Shown: positions 32,901 through 45,301 of the stretch, piece by piece
Layout of the letters: each line of letters opens with the position of its first letter
Numbering within the stretch: position 1 is the first letter of the stretch
Made by a program: the position numbers and the translations under genes
Source: Paragorgia papillata
Taxonomy: Eukaryota > Cnidaria > Anthozoa > Scleralcyonacea > Coralliidae
NCBI GenBank assembly: GCA_035771165.1
Contig: JAWNZC010000473.1
Coordinates: forward strand, 5,487,501 to 5,551,500
Direction of reading: 5' to 3'
Length of the DNA: 64,000 nucleotides
Notes under the pieces: model-generated
The model's database searches: none
Told to the model about the DNA's origin: nothing
What the model saw: the letters and a program-made list of their open reading frames with translations, nothing else

Positions 32901-33335
32901 ATGCTAAACGGATAAAAAGGACATGACACAGAAGGATCAGAATCACCAGAAACTGTTGACTGACGTTTTAAATAGAAGTTGCCGCCACCGCAGTTGATGG
33001 ATTTTTGAAAATGGAACTGACGTAACAGAAATATTGGATAAACCGAACTTGACCACTAGAAAACTTAAAAAGAACAAAAATAGTAGAAAATAACATGGAG
33101 AAGAAACGGAAAGAAAGCAAGAATATAAGATATTAGGGCAAAGAACTCTAGAGTAGACCTTAGAAAACAGGAAATTGTAAAATGTAAAACGGTATAACTG
33201 AATATGAAATATGTTAGATAAAAAAACCCACCCCCAAACCCCCAAAAAATCAAGATAGTTGAATGCGAAGTGTCTTTACACTTGCTACAGAAGTTACAGA
33301 ACTGATATATACTAGAACTATTTAGAACTATATAT

Positions 33336-33387
<52 letters not shown>

Positions 33388-33672
33388 TGAACAAAATAAA
33401 AAAAAAAGAGTTTCTACTTGCTGAACATGTAGGAGAACACTAGCTAGGTGAGGCTTGGCAGCAATGGGTGCAGATTATAGTGAGGCTTATTCACTTCAAT
33501 TAAACATTTAGAAGTGCTTCTTAATTGAATCTGATAATTTCTAAGCAGTTTTACATTAGTCATTACAGTTAGTTGAAAACTCAATCTGGCACGTGCACTG
33601 TATGGTCCTCATTGTATTTAGATATTTTTTCTTCCATACCGCATTTTATTTTTTAGAAACATCACATAGTAA
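32901..33672. other. A-rich sequence and (TA)n/(CA)n microsatellite
   Basis: Purine-rich plus strand, then a CA run and TA run at about 33333-33387. No gene seen. Confidence 0.6.
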
Positions 33673-33717
33673 ATGGCTACTGCAAACACTAGCGCTGGTC
33701 GGGGGCCAACAAGAGAG
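33673..33717 (+). CDS. Possible first coding exon of the coiled-coil gene
   Basis: ATG at 33673 lies 24 bp after an acceptor-like TTTATTTTTTAG. It runs 15 codons (MATANTSAGRGPTRE) to donor GAG|GTAATT in phase 0. All later exons of the plus-strand gene are also phase 0, so the join works. The distance to the next sure exon (7 kb, full of elements) makes this tentative. Confidence 0.4.
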
Positions 33718-33788
33718 GTAATTATTGTTACTATTACAACTAACAACTCAACACTAAAACCTCATGCATGTGGCCGGATGCCTCTTCC

Positions 33789-34741
33789 CAACCTCGTGCC
33801 CAGGGTCTTATCTCCGCTCCCCGGTTGCGGCTGGTCACGTGCCGCCTAAACGAATTTTATATCAAGGAAGGGGTACAACACAAGTCCAGTTTTAATACTC
33901 ATATTCTAAAATCTAGATTTAGGCGAATTATTGGAAAAGCGCGATTCAAGAACTGTATTAATTTAATACCTGATCATGAGTTTCTGTTGATGACAAATGC
34001 GGATGAAAGGACGGCAATCGGCTTGATGTTGTATAGTTGCAATCTTTGCCGAATCGCTTCTTTCGGCACTTTTCGCCGCGGTTATCGGGACAGAGGCTGA
34101 AATGTCAAATGCATTTCTTAATGCGAGAGAAAGCGGTTTGATTCTCGCAAAGCAACGTCTTGAACTTTGTGAATTTTGTAATCTTCTTTCACATGGCCTT
34201 CAGCTTAAACGAGGAAGAGCATCGTCGCGAGGAAGTCTTTGGCGGTAAACATTTCGGCCGAATAACGCAGTTCAAAATTTGCTTTGTTGTACAAGTTTTT
34301 AAGGTACTTCACATCACCAACACTGCGACAATTAAAGTCCAGCCGACACGAGTATTCGACGGTGCATTAGACGATTGCTATATCTTCTTCGGGCCGTCGG
34401 GGTTTCTTTAACTTTTGGATTCGATATGATCTTTGTACACCACAGAAGAAAGCACGAGATATGTTTTGTTATATAAACACCGGGTACGTTTGTTTTTTGT
34501 TGGTTTCATGTTAACAGATATTTTGTGATCAGACAGCCTGTCGCCAGTGAGGACGCCATGCAGACGTAATACATTATTTGTATAAACAAACTGAAAGGTA
34601 ACTGAAAAAACTTGTAATTGTGCCTTTTGTCACTTCTCCCTGAGTATTTTGTAAATCGTTAATAAAAAAACCTACCAATTTTTAGGGGGCGCGTGACCAG
34701 CCGCAACCGGAAGCGGAGATAAGACCCTGGGTACGAGGTTG
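33789..34741. mobile_element. 953-bp TIR element, CAACCTCGTACCCAGG family
   Basis: Starts CAACCTCGTGCCCAGGGTCT and ends with the inverted form. TIRs of about 55 bp include CGGTTGCGGCTGGTCACG. Unlike its two relatives, no 9-bp duplication is evident. The inside has no recognisable protein. Confidence 0.8.
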
Positions 34742-34849
34742 TTATCAAATTGTAAGTGTAAATGATGAACACTTTGTTTAAGAGTCGTAGAAAAGGTTAA
34801 ATAAGATCATTTTAACTCAGAAAAAGCTGAATTTGAGCCACTAGTGCCT

Positions 34850-35165
34850 ATTAACTTTGATAAAACATTGATGTTTTATTAATCAATGTTTTATCCGTAT
34901 TTAAAGATACTGATTAAACATTCATTTCTTTTGAATTTTCGTCATGAATTATTAATGAATTTGATAAATATTACATAAAATATCAATGTTGCACTGATCA
35001 AACTTTTGCCTGGATTTCCACTTGGCGAAAAATGTCGCGCGAAGCGACATTTTGTTTTGTCTTGTAAGCTATATAGCTCTGGCTCTCAGGTGGAACTAAT
35101 TAGTCAAGACAAAAGCAAAAAGTCCCTTCGCTCGAAAGGCTGTTTTCCACTAGTCGATATTAGGG
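34850..35165. repeat. AT palindrome and a GGATTTCCACT foldback
   Basis: AAAACATTGATGTTTTATTA and its complement form a short palindrome at about 34853-34893. At 35012-35155 GGATTTCCACTTGGCGAAAA and a diverged right arm ending in GTTTTCCACTAG enclose GTCGCGCGAAGCGAC. A related right end lies near 35650-35690. Confidence 0.55.
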
Positions 35166-35701
35166 ACCTTTAGCAAAGCTAGACAAACAATGTAAAATCC
35201 AAAAATGAATTCATGCATCATCCTGTTGTACATGTTACCTCAACGAAAGCATCTCAGCGTACGCAGAACAACGTATTACACAGTGAAAGTTTCTGGGTGA
35301 GTTTACTGTTATTAAACATTGGGACATTGTCAGTTTTCGGTTTTGGAACACTATTTTCTGTGCTTTCCTCGATGTCTGCCATTTAGCACGACACGCACGA
35401 ACTTCACGCATGCGTATCAAGTTATTTTCAGGTCAAACCGTGTTTACATGAATCCTTGCTTGAATCTCAAGTCAATCCACTCCACTTCAGCCATTCGTTT
35501 CGATCAGATCGAAAACTTTCAATCTTCTTCATGTAAACACACCAAGGAGAAACAACATGCGAGATTTGACTTGAACACTCAATCCGCTTCATGTAAACAG
35601 GGCCTATAATTAGAAATCTATTCAAATCTTTTCAATGTTGACAATAGAAATGTCGCCTCGCTCGACAAAATTCACCAGTGGAAAACCGGCTCAATGCCTG
35701 T

Positions 35702-35826
35702 TTCAAAGGTCGCTCTTCTAATGCGCCGAACCTAATGATAATGACGTAATTTCTTTCGGTTTATGGTATATACGTGATTTACATTAGGTTCGGCGCATGA
35801 GAATAGCGACCTTTGAAGCGAGCCTT
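35702..35826. repeat. 125-bp MITE-like palindrome
   Basis: The arms are TTTCAAAGGTCGCTCTTCTA plus ATGCGCCGAACCTAATG and their complement with two changes. No protein. Confidence 0.75.
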
Positions 35827-35875
35827 GTATACAGACACTTAGTGGCTCAATTTTTTTGTTAGTTAAAGTTTTTGT

Positions 35876-35925
35876 TTGTTTGTTTGTTTGTTTGTTTGTT
35901 TTTTTGTTTGTTTTTTCTTCCGTTT
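35876..35925. repeat. (GTTT)n microsatellite
   Basis: Run of GTTT units with a few interruptions. Confidence 0.85.
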
Positions 35926-36183
35926 CTACGACTTACAAACAAAGTATTCAGGATTTAAACTTAGCGTTTAGTGGTGTACTATTTACAAAATGAATGGCCG
36001 TATATCGGGTAATACAGACCCGAGGCAAAACCGAGTTTCTTTATTCCGATCCAGAACGGACACGGATTTTGTAAATGACTTTTAAAACGTATGTCGTATA
36101 TATTTATGTAATACAAGGGGTTGTGTGCGTATTACATAGATTCCATTTCCTGTAAAAGCAACTGAGGAACGGTTTTGCATACG

Positions 36184-36352
36184 TCTAAAAGCTGGTTTAG
36201 TCCACTTAGGATAATTTTCCGCAAGAAAGGAACGGACAGGAAAGTGTTATAAAAGTCATTAGTTCCAACTGTGAGCTCACAAGACAAAGGAAACTTTCCT
36301 ATCCGTTCCGGTCCTGAGGAAAACTTTCCTGAGTGGAAACTAGCTTTTAAGG
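36184..36352. mobile_element. MITE with AAAAGCTGGTTT/AAACTAGCTTTT arms
   Basis: Left arm TCTAAAAGCTGGTTTAGTCC and right arm ending TGGAAACTAGCTTTTAAG. The inner parts match as CAGGAAAGTTTTCC-type complements. Boundaries are approximate. Confidence 0.6.
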
Positions 36353-36625
36353 GGGTGTTTACATGAGGTCAGCTTAAATTCTTGAAACTAGATATACTTT
36401 GGTTTCGCTGTTACCCCAGGATTTGTGTCCATTGCCTATTACATATACAGCTCGTGACCGCCAGCATAGTCAGTCGAGATATGGTCTGGAAACTCGGCAA
36501 ACCTCAAAGCGCCTATAATGAGCTGGGATTTTATGTTGAACCGTACCTTACACCGTGCACATCCTTTGTTTTAGGTTTATTAATATTTAAATAGCACGGT
36601 TGAGTGATTGAACTGAAACGTTGCT

Positions 36626-36793
36626 ATAGAGCGTTTTCATCTGACGTCACGGCGGCCATATTGGTGTACCAAAACAATGAAATGGCGGCCATATTGGTGT
36701 ACGGTATGGGAATTAGCTCTTTCTTATTCAAATATTTCGTATTGTTTCACCACCCCAATGGGGCCACCGATCACGTGAGTGAAAACGCTCTAT
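36626..36793. mobile_element. 168-bp MITE with ATAGAGCGTTTTCA ends
   Basis: Ends ATAGAGCGTTTTCA and its complement. It contains GGCGGCCATATTGGTGTAC twice as a direct repeat. It is almost identical to 62646-62813, which suggests recent movement. Confidence 0.85.
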
Positions 36794-37226
36794 TGGACAA
36801 TTCGTCATTATGCTAAAATACAATGTGTTCAGTGACCGTGCACCGTGCACAAAAATGCATAAAGGCGAACAAAAAGATAGACCAAAGACTTTAGCTGATC
36901 ATGAGTTAACCTGAATGTCAGGCCTTTATTTGTTCCCGCCTTCCGCTAAACCCGTCAGCGCGGGCAGAGGTGCGGGCGAGCGAGAAGGCGAGAAAAACAA
37001 AGGCCTGAGGAAACTCTTAACAAAACTGTGGGGAATCCATCCATCTCATGGACGGGAGCTCTGATTGGCTGACTAATTGAAGTAAGGATTTTGATTGGTT
37101 CATTCAGATAAACAACTGCCCGGAGGTGCACCGTCAAGGTGCACACCGTGACAAGGTCATCGCCATTTCTCGAATGTGTTTATTGTGTACGTTTCTGTGA
37201 CCAATTCATTCATTTAATCATTTATT

Positions 37227-37460
37227 ATGTCGGAAAATCAAACCATAGGAGGATTTTTCGAAACCGCTTTGTTAAATTGATTGACACATTTCGGCTATGA
37301 GTCTTTGAAACCAGAACAAACGACGTGCATTCGAAAGCTCGCTGTTGACAAGCCAAGATGTCTTTGCTGTTTTGCCCACTGGTTTTGGTAAAAGTCTGAT
37401 ATATCAGATATTGCCATTTGTGTTCTCTGAACATCATCGACTTCAACATGGCACGGTGAG
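37227..37460 (+). pseudogene. RecQ-type DNA helicase fragment
   Basis: From ATG at 37227 the frame reads MSENQTIGGFFETALLN, then a stop, then LTHFGYESLKPEQTTCIRKL. After a one-base shift it reads TSQDVFAVLPTGFGKSLIYQ and ILPFVF. FGY.SLKPEQ...C corresponds to RecQ motif 0, and LPTGFGKSLIYQ is the Walker A motif I that binds ATP. Only the N-terminal part of the helicase core is present, with one stop and one frameshift, so it is not functional. Its position between long inverted repeats suggests capture by the element. Confidence 0.75.
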
Positions 37461-38589
37461 GAATTTCGTTGTAGCAGGTGGAGACCTTGAGAAAAGCAGT
37501 CTACTTGGGTCCTTCGTTCGATGATCAGGGACGATGGCTACTGAAGGCGAAGCCGATGCGAAAGTCCAAGTTGTTTATGGCAGTGCTGAACAATGGTTGT
37601 CAGAAATTAAAGTGGACCCGTAAGTTACAAAACGGGAATCTCGGAACAGTTAGTCACTATGTGGATGACTGAGTTTATACGGTTGAGACGTGTTTATGAT
37701 TATGTATCAATATATTATTAAATGGCCTACCTGCATTCTAAAATTTAAATTCTAAAACTGTATAAAATAATTCCCAAACTATTGCGTTTGTTTTTAATAT
37801 AAAACCGATCAATATCCAGTCGATCCTTTTCTCCAACGTTCTAGCCTGTGCTACAAAATTATATATTTTATTAATTTAGTCGAAACTATATCAAGGCGGC
37901 TATCAAATCGTGTTTATCTTTTATTATGGTGGAATTTTGAATCAATATATATGTATACTCTCAAATTGTCAAATTTCTCGGTTTCTTATCGTATTTTCCA
38001 ATTCTTCGACTTCTTCTCTAGATCGGGTCTAGATAACATGGACAAACGCCTTCAATTCGAGCTCGTGTATTTATTGCAAGTCTACCTAGACTAGTCTGTA
38101 CTAAAACCAGACGCGGAGAAAGACTATATATTTCTGTGGGATGAAATCAAAACATACGCTTTGTTCTTTTGACAACTCATATCAATCATCTCGTTCATGT
38201 TTAAAAATAGCAAAGTGGGCGGAAGACAGTTTTGTTAAGAGTTTCCTCAGGCCTTTGTTTTTCTCGCCTTCTCGCTCGCCCGCACCTCTGCCCGCGCTGA
38301 CGGGTTTAGCGGTAGGCGGGAACAAATAAAGGCCTGACATTCAGGTTAATCATGAGTTTCCAGACCATATCTCGATTGACTATATGCCGCCAGAGAATAT
38401 CATGATTATTTTATGTGGGTTTGACACTAGCTAATCTCCTTTAAAATAACGTATTGAGTTTCACAGGTGAAAGTGCTTCAGTTCTGTCTAGCAGGCTACC
38501 TGAGATTAGGCTGGCATGAACTGAATCTCAGGCTGGACTCATGAAAACGATATATAGTAAAAACACTACAACCGGCGACCCGAAATCAG

Positions 38590-38625
38590 TCCGCAGCTCC
38601 TGATTCTTCGGCAGCTCCAGCAGCT
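38590..38625 (+). CDS. Possible small exon (12 codons)
   Basis: GAAATCAG then 36 bases encoding SAAPDSSAAPAA, then GTAAGG. Both splice sites are good and it is phase 0 at both ends, so it would fit between the exons at 33673 and 39689. The short length and simple composition make it weak evidence. Confidence 0.3.
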
Positions 38626-39688
38626 GTAAGGCAGTTGACACAAATCTTGAAGCAATTCAACGGCAAAACCAAGCCTTTGCTGTTTGCTTGATTTGGGCAA
38701 TAGAGCGACTTTTGTGTTACCAAATTTGAATATTTTGAAGGACCACGCTTATTTATTTGTTGACCAACAGTGCTCATTTGATGTCCGACACTGCTGCTGC
38801 CAAGTGATTGTTTATAAAAACTTTGTTCACAGGAATTTTTTGTATCTTATAGGACTTTTTGTCACTTTATTTTCTCTTATATTATGTCAAACTTTAAATA
38901 TATATTTGCCAAGTTCTTTGGCGAAGACCTACCTGTTACGGATATGCCTATCCTAAGATCACTGAACTACTTAATAAGTACTTGTAACCAATTAGTAATA
39001 CTTATGACTTGGCATGAGTCAGCTATGATGTCATTTAGTAATTACGTAAATATATTATATATAGAATGAAGTATGTTACTATAATTATATACTCTAGAAA
39101 CTATATAAGCAGCCATCGAACATATATCAGGCATGCATATGTATGAGAGTGAGCTATATGTATCAAAGTGGTTACGAAGTCAGTCCTGGAGTTCCTGCCG
39201 TTGGTTTTATTATTCCTTCCTTTTCAAGTCCATAAGGATTGTTTGACCTGTGTCGGAATCTCCTATTGACTGTTTCGTTGTGTGCAGACGACAGATAAGT
39301 TTCTGAACTTTAGTTTAGTTTTAATCTTTATAGACATTTTCAATATCTGTTCTAAGTTTCTTGTTAATTAAATAAATAATTGTAGAAACCAAACAGCTGA
39401 GGTTACACTTTTTGTTGCGTATAGCGGTCACGTAACACTACCTAATCGCAACGAGTTTTCTGATTGGCTATATAAGTAACCAAGCAGATTGTCAATTAGC
39501 AATTTGTTCCCATGCTCGTTACTGATTAGGGTTCGGATTTTTGTTAATTGCGTTAGGTGATCTAAACCAGTCAGAAGCGTTCTTGGTGTACGTAGGTGCC
39601 GACCAAAGTTCTTTCATACAGCAACTCCTAAATTTAGTTTTCATTTATTCTGAATATTTGTTTGATTTCTTTTTTTCTTTTATTATAG
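38626..39688. other. Intron-like sequence, no feature
   Basis: AT-rich; short open frames only. Confidence 0.4.
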
Positions 39689-39751
39689 GATGTCGCTGAT
39701 AGTCTCCTTGCACCAGAGCTTGAGACACTCGATATTAAGGATTTCAAAAAT
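39689..39751 (+). CDS. Probable small exon of the coiled-coil gene (21 codons)
   Basis: After acceptor TTCTTTTATTATAG, 21 codons encode DVADSLLAPELETLDIKDFK plus N, then donor GTAAATG. It is phase 0 at both ends. The acidic, helical composition fits the later exons. Confidence 0.5.
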
Positions 39752-39827
39752 GTAAATGCTTTATTACCATAAATCTTAGATTTTTTAGAGATGATAATGT
39801 TGGTGATGATGCATGATGGTTGGTGGT

Positions 39828-39828
39828 T

Positions 39829-39859
<31 letters not shown>

Positions 39860-39990
39860 CGATGATAATCATGATAATATGATGATGATAATAATTATGA
39901 TGATAATCATGATGAGGATGATGAAAATAATGATGACGATGATGAGATATGGTTGTTGTGGTGATGCTGGTGGTGATGGTGGTAGTGGTG
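39828..39990. repeat. (GAT)n microsatellite, degenerate
   Basis: About 160 bp of GAT units with GGT-type interruptions toward the right end, open on both strands for that reason only. Confidence 0.9.
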
Positions 39991-40285
39991 GTGGTGGTCA
40001 TCATAATAGCAACCCCACGGCTTGTGGTCATTAGTGAGATTGGTGTTTATCAGTCCCGTACCTAAGTTCAGTATTCAATAGATTTAAGTCCGATATCCTG
40101 TTTTGAGGAAATAAATAAAATAGTGACTGGTTAGAATAGCTGAAGCATAAGAAAAGAAAGAATCCTTGTGTGCATCTTTGTTTCGTATTTACTGCTTATT
40201 AACCAAGCGTGAGATCTGTACTAGTGAAACATCGGGCCGACGAACGTTTTCAATAGTAAAGTACGTATTAATTGAGCAAGCATAG

Positions 40286-40312
40286 AAAATGGACACTAAC
40301 GGAGCAAGCGAG
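40286..40312 (+). CDS. Possible microexon or alternative first exon
   Basis: After CATAG the bases encode KMDTNGASE and end at donor GTCAGT, phase 0. If the CATAG is not an acceptor, the ATG at 40289 could instead start an alternative short first exon (MDTNGASE). Confidence 0.4.
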
Positions 40313-41018
40313 GTCAGTCAGTGGTTTATTGTATGACTTTTTCCATCGTTTACTTGTCGTGTTTGCCGAAGCCCGGAGCTTAAAATTTCGGCCGACTGAT
40401 TAATAACCAGTTGTTTTGTTTTCTATAACGTCCTAGTAATTACGTTTTCCATTTATCTGTTGCCAAATACCTTAAAATTTCGTTTCTTTAAGATACCAGT
40501 ACTCTTTGATGTTTTTATTTATAAAAATTCCCTCTTTAGCTGGAGGTCGGGAATAGTATTTTGCAGACGGCTCAGAAACCAATCAAATTGGTGGATTTCA
40601 CGTTCCAGATGGTTCACGAAAACAGTTCTGTAATAAAACTGATATACAATCGACGTCAATATAACACGACACCCAAAACGCTCGTTTTTTTATTTAATTT
40701 ATTAGGATACGAGTTACATCATATTTATGACTGTTTCTGGAATTGACTTCTGACAGATATATTATAGAACATTATTGGCACTTGGCTCCCGTGGCTTTTC
40801 TTCTATCTGCAAGTGCAAGTCTTAAAGTCATTCGACATTATTCTCGGGGATCGAACGCATAGAAGTAAACAGTGCTTGAAAATATTACTATAAAAGAATA
40901 ATACATTTGCTAATTTCTTTGCATGGTTAAAAAGAAATATCCGCGATGAAGTGATTTTGTCCCCGTTAGGGTTTATTAACTTTATTAACTTTTGACTATT
41001 AACTTAAACTTTGCTTAG

Positions 41019-41192
41019 GGTGAAGAAGAAATTGTGGAGAGCTTATCTGGAGAACAAAGTGTTCACCGACAGGAAAAGGAAGAAGATAAATTGCGAAGGG
41101 AGAATGGGGAACTTAGAAAAGAAAACAAAATACTGCGTTCGAAGATCAGAGAACTTGGAGTGAAACTTATACATGAAGAGATAGAAAAAGCG
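41019..41192 (+). CDS. Coiled-coil exon 1 of the plus-strand gene
   Basis: 58 codons between acceptor TTTGCTTAG and consensus donor GTAAGT, phase 0. The peptide (GEEEIVESLSGEQSVHRQEK, then KLRRENGELRKENKILRSKI...) is a strongly charged heptad pattern, a likely coiled coil. The next exon at 45623 starts in phase with EKA, repeating the EKA that ends this exon. The Ty3/Gypsy copy sits in the intron between them. Confidence 0.75.
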
Positions 41193-42510
41193 GTAAGTAT
41201 TTTCGACCAATTCAGTTATACCCCCACCCTATGCACCCCTAAAGTGGGGTTGTCTATTTCATTGGCTCATGAGATGCATCATTTCAGTATTGTTATGTTC
41301 TTTTTGTAATGTATTATGTATGTGTTTTAGTTTTGGTCACTATCACGTGACCACGTTGGCTCCTAATCAACATGAAGGTTTTCCAAGTAGTTTCATTTTG
41401 AATCTCGTATAGAACATGGTGTCATGCAGATGGGATTTTAACTGTTCGTTACACATACTAGATATTGGTTACAGAAACTAGAGTTCTTCGGCGACATTTT
41501 ACCTTGCTTCTTGATCTCTTTTGGCTATTTGGTAGCTTATAATAATCCATAGTAATCTTCGACCACCACCTCCATTTTCCTTTGAAGGAAATGTATCGCA
41601 CGGATGGAAAACATGGAAAAAGCATTTTGATTTCTTTCTTACCGCCACATAGTCCGACTCAAAGAGTGATAAAATCAAGACTTCCATACTGACGTGCATT
41701 GGACCCAAAGGTAGGGACATTTATGGAACTTTTTCCTTTGCTCAGGAACCTGATAAACTCAAACTCAAAGCAGTCCTAGACAAGTTTACTGAATACTGCA
41801 ATCCTCGCAATAATATTACTATACTCCGCCACAAATTCTTTACTTACAAGCAAGTTGAAGGCCAAAGTTTCAATGACTTCATTATGGAACTTAAGAAACG
41901 AGGTTCTGGGTGTGTGAATTTGATACTCTAACTGACTCTTTGACCAAAGACATGATTGTGTGTGGTGTAGCTGATCACTCACTTCGTGAAAGACTACTAA
42001 GTGATGCAGATCTCACATGCACACTTGCCAAAGCAGTGGTTGCTGGTCGCGCTGCAGAAGAAACTAAACGTCATGCCAAAGAGTTACAGAAATATCAAGA
42101 TCCGTTTTGACAAGAGAAATTACGAAGAAACCATGACAATAACTCTCAAGCCAAAGGTACTGGTAATGATGACATCATAAACAAATGCAAGTTTTGCAAT
42201 GGTTCCCACCGGTGTGGCAACTGTCCAGCTTACGGTGAAGGATGCAGAAACTGCAAGCGTAAAAATCACTATGAAGTGTGCTGTCCTCGAAAAGAAATTA
42301 AAAGTGTTGCTGAAAGAGCTCAGATAATTCCTAAGTTAACGACAATGATGATGATGAATTCTTCAGTGGTATGGTTAATGTTGAAAGTACTAGTCCTTCA
42401 ACAACTGCATCAAGTCCTGAATCTCCTTCACATACCGTGATGCATCAGAACTGGACACACATGTATTTACTGTAAGTGATACCACATCAGACTGGTCTGT
42501 CACACTTGAA

Positions 42511-42670
42511 ATGAATGGTACCAATGTGTCATTCAAGATTGATACTGGTGCTCAATGCAACGTCATCCCCAAACGTCTTCTCCGTAAATTTTCGCCTCTG
42601 CCTAAACTCAAACCGACGACAACGAAGCTCTCCGCATACAATGGCACATCTATCCCTGTTGCTAGCAAGT
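42511..42670 (+). pseudogene. Gypsy aspartic protease remnant
   Basis: FKIDTGAQCNVIPKRLL holds the DTG catalytic triplet of retroviral-type aspartic proteases. The frame breaks at a poly-T tract (42669-42682), followed by about 100 bp of non-matching AT-rich sequence, which looks like a later insertion with a poly-T/poly-A edge. Confidence 0.8.
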
Positions 42671-42791
42671 TTTTTTTTTTTTATTTAATAACTTTGTTGC
42701 TTTCAAAAATTATACATACATGCATCTATATATAAAACTAAACACAAATGAATAAATAATTAGTTAAAGCAACTGGCGGCCAAACAGGGCA

Positions 42792-43698
42792 TTGCCCCAA
42801 TTGAACATGACTACCAAAGGTCAAACAGTCAATGTTCTTTTCGTCGTTGTAGATTCAGATTCAGTTCCTATTCTTGGATTAAACACATGTGACAAGCTGA
42901 ACTTGATCAAACAAGTGTATCAGATCACAGAGGATATCCAATCTGAAATTCCCATTCAAGATGAATTCTCCAATTGTTTTGGAGAAATTGGCTGTTTGCA
43001 GCGTACTCACCATATCGGAATAAAGGATGATGTGCCACCTGTGGTTGTTCCAGTAAGGAAAATACCTTTTGCTCTAAAACCAAAACTCAAAGAGGAACTG
43101 CAACGCATGGTTAACCTCAACATCATCGAGCCAGTTGAAAAGCCCACTGACTGGGTTAATGCTCTTGTCATTGTGTCCAAACCAAATGGCAAACTGAGGA
43201 TATGTCTCGATCCTCGACATCTCAATAAAGCTATCAAACGACAGCACCGCCGCCTACCAACCACTGAAGCTAGATGCTGCATCTGGATACTGTCAGATAA
43301 AAGTGGATGAAGAAAGCTCAGATCTGCTCACATTTGGTACTCCGTTTGGACGATTTCGTTTCAAACGCTTGCCCTTCGGGATACATTCTGCTAGTGAAGT
43401 GTTTCAAGCTGAAGTTGCGTCTATGATCGGTGATCTCCCAGGACGTGCTAATTCTGAAGATGACATCATTGTGTGGGGGACAACCAAGGATGCACATGAC
43501 CATCGCCTCAGAGATGTTCTCACCCACATCCGCACCAGTGGATTGAAACTCGACCAAAGCAAGTGTGTATTTGCTGCAGAATCACTCACATTTTTGGGAC
43601 ACACTCTCGGAAACCAGATCCTTCTAAAGTTCAGGCAATTATTGACACCCGCAACGCTTCATGGGAATGGTGAACTACCTTGGAAAATTTGTTCCTAA
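42792..43698 (+). pseudogene. Gypsy reverse transcriptase remnant
   Basis: The first part has NIIEPVEKPTDWVNALVIVS and KPNGKLRICLDPRHLNKAI. A frameshift near 43270 leads to the second part with FGTPFGRFRFKRLPFGIHSA and, at the catalytic site, SEDDIIVWG where YxDD is usual. The catalytic tyrosine position is changed, and the frame ends in stops after 43690. Confidence 0.85.
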
Positions 43699-44383
43699 CC
43701 TATCTCAGATCACAGCTCCACTTTGAGAGATGCTCAAGAAAGACGTCCACTTCGATCTCCAACAACCACAACTATAAATGCCATCAACGAGCAGAAATGT
43801 CTCATCACTTCATCTCCATGCCTCAAGTTTTATAACTCCACCCTGCCCACACGGTTAAAACCCGATGCAAGTGCAGATGGCCTATAGGTGCTCTTCTTGA
43901 ACAGAACCATGGTTCCGAAGACAGCAAACAATGGTTTACAATTGGTTATGCCCCCATATGATAAAAAGCTCAAATTGAGCAGGAAACCATATCCATTGTC
44001 ATGCATGGTCAGCATTTCACAGTATTTAATGATCATCAACCACTCAAGTCCATCTTCAGTAAGTCGATCACTCAATGCCCGCCTAGAATACAGAGCATAC
44101 CTCAACAGTCACTCCGCCGAAATTGAAGAAGAAGAGTTGATCCACTACGTCCATTCCATCATCGACTCCCTTCCAATCAGTGATGCGCGCCTCACCCAGC
44201 TCCAATAGGAGACCACTTCTGATATAATACTCCAACAGCTAAAGCACTTCACTCTCAATGGATGGCCGCATCGACACGAAATTCCACAAGCAGTCAAACC
44301 GTAATACAGTCTTCGCGGAGAAATTGTTTACAATGAAGGCCTTCTCCTAAAAGGCAAACGCAGATTCTTCACTTCGCAGCACA

Positions 44384-45301
44384 ATGAAAGGGATCAATCA
44401 CCACGATCATAATGGCAATGCGCGATGTAAGAATCGTGCACGACAGTCCATCTATTGGCCAGGTCTGAATGCTGAAATTAAGGAATTTGTTTCCCGTTGT
44501 TCACACTGTCTAACGCACCGCAACAAGCAACAAAAGGAAACTATAATCCAGCACGAAATTCCTGACTCACCGTGGATGAAAGTAGCGTGTGATTGTCACC
44601 GACTACTTCTTAAAATACATTGAAATTGAACGTCTCACTGAAAAATCAAGTTCCACTGTTGTAAACAAAGTTAAAAAGATCTTCGCTCGACAAGGTATCC
44701 CAAAAGAAGTTTGCACATGGACAACGGACCAGAGTACATAGGTGAAGGCTTTGCAAAAGAATGGGACTTTAAACGTACGATATCAAGCCCCCACTTTGCA
44801 CAGTCGAATGGGTTTGTCGAGAGAGCTATTCAAACTGTTAAAAAGTCTCTCAAGAAGGCACATGAGGGAAATGAGGACCCTTACCTCACTTTGTTGGTCC
44901 TAAACACAACACCAGGACTCGATGGTGTGTCTCTTTTCAACCGTCAACCTCTCACCACCTTGCCTTCCTTCAATACTATGTCAACTTCGAGTCCTCCTCA
45001 TCCGAAGGATAAACAAGCGAAAGTCAAAAAGTCATACGATCGACATGCCAAGGACTTACCGGACACCAAACCAGGCACAGTTGTCCGCATACGTGTCCGA
45101 GGAGATAAGCAGTGGAACCAACTGGGGAAAGTATTGGAAAAGTGCCAAGAGCCACGATCATACAGAGTCCTCAACGACACCTTCTACCTTGCACAGACAA
45201 GTTCCAAATTCAGAACGATTGTGACTATCTGGTCGAGCCAAACATCACTTCGACCACACCTCCATCGGGAAATGATATGGACGTGTCATAAGAAAACCTG
45301 A
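44384..45301 (+). pseudogene. Gypsy integrase remnant
   Basis: An HHCC zinc-binding domain is followed, after a frameshift near 44590, by part of the DDE core (TDYFLKYIE-like in another frame, then MDNGPEYIGEGFAKEW) and a C-terminal region with KPGTVVRIRVRGDKQW. At least two frame changes separate the parts. Confidence 0.8.

Larger units (their letters stand above)
36455..38392. mobile_element. Element with inverted repeats of about 170 bp carrying a helicase fragment
   Basis: 36895-37028 and 38227-38356 are near-perfect inverted copies (GACATTCAGGTTAA, GGCCTTTATTTGTTCCCGCC, TCGCTCGCCCGCACCTCTGC). The arm continues outward as GAGATATGGTCTGGAAACTC at 36475-36494, interrupted on the left by about 400 bp that include another element, and at 38356-38392 uninterrupted. 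No target duplication was found because the outer edges are unclear. The centre holds the RecQ-like fragment. Confidence 0.7.

Noticed and set aside
33789..34741. 9-bp target duplication for this element
   Set aside because: Flanks GCCTCTTCC and TTATCAAAT do not match, so no duplication is claimed although the TIRs are clear.
39744..40034. Open frames on both strands over the GAT repeat
   Set aside because: Microsatellite translation (poly-D on plus, poly-I/H on minus).
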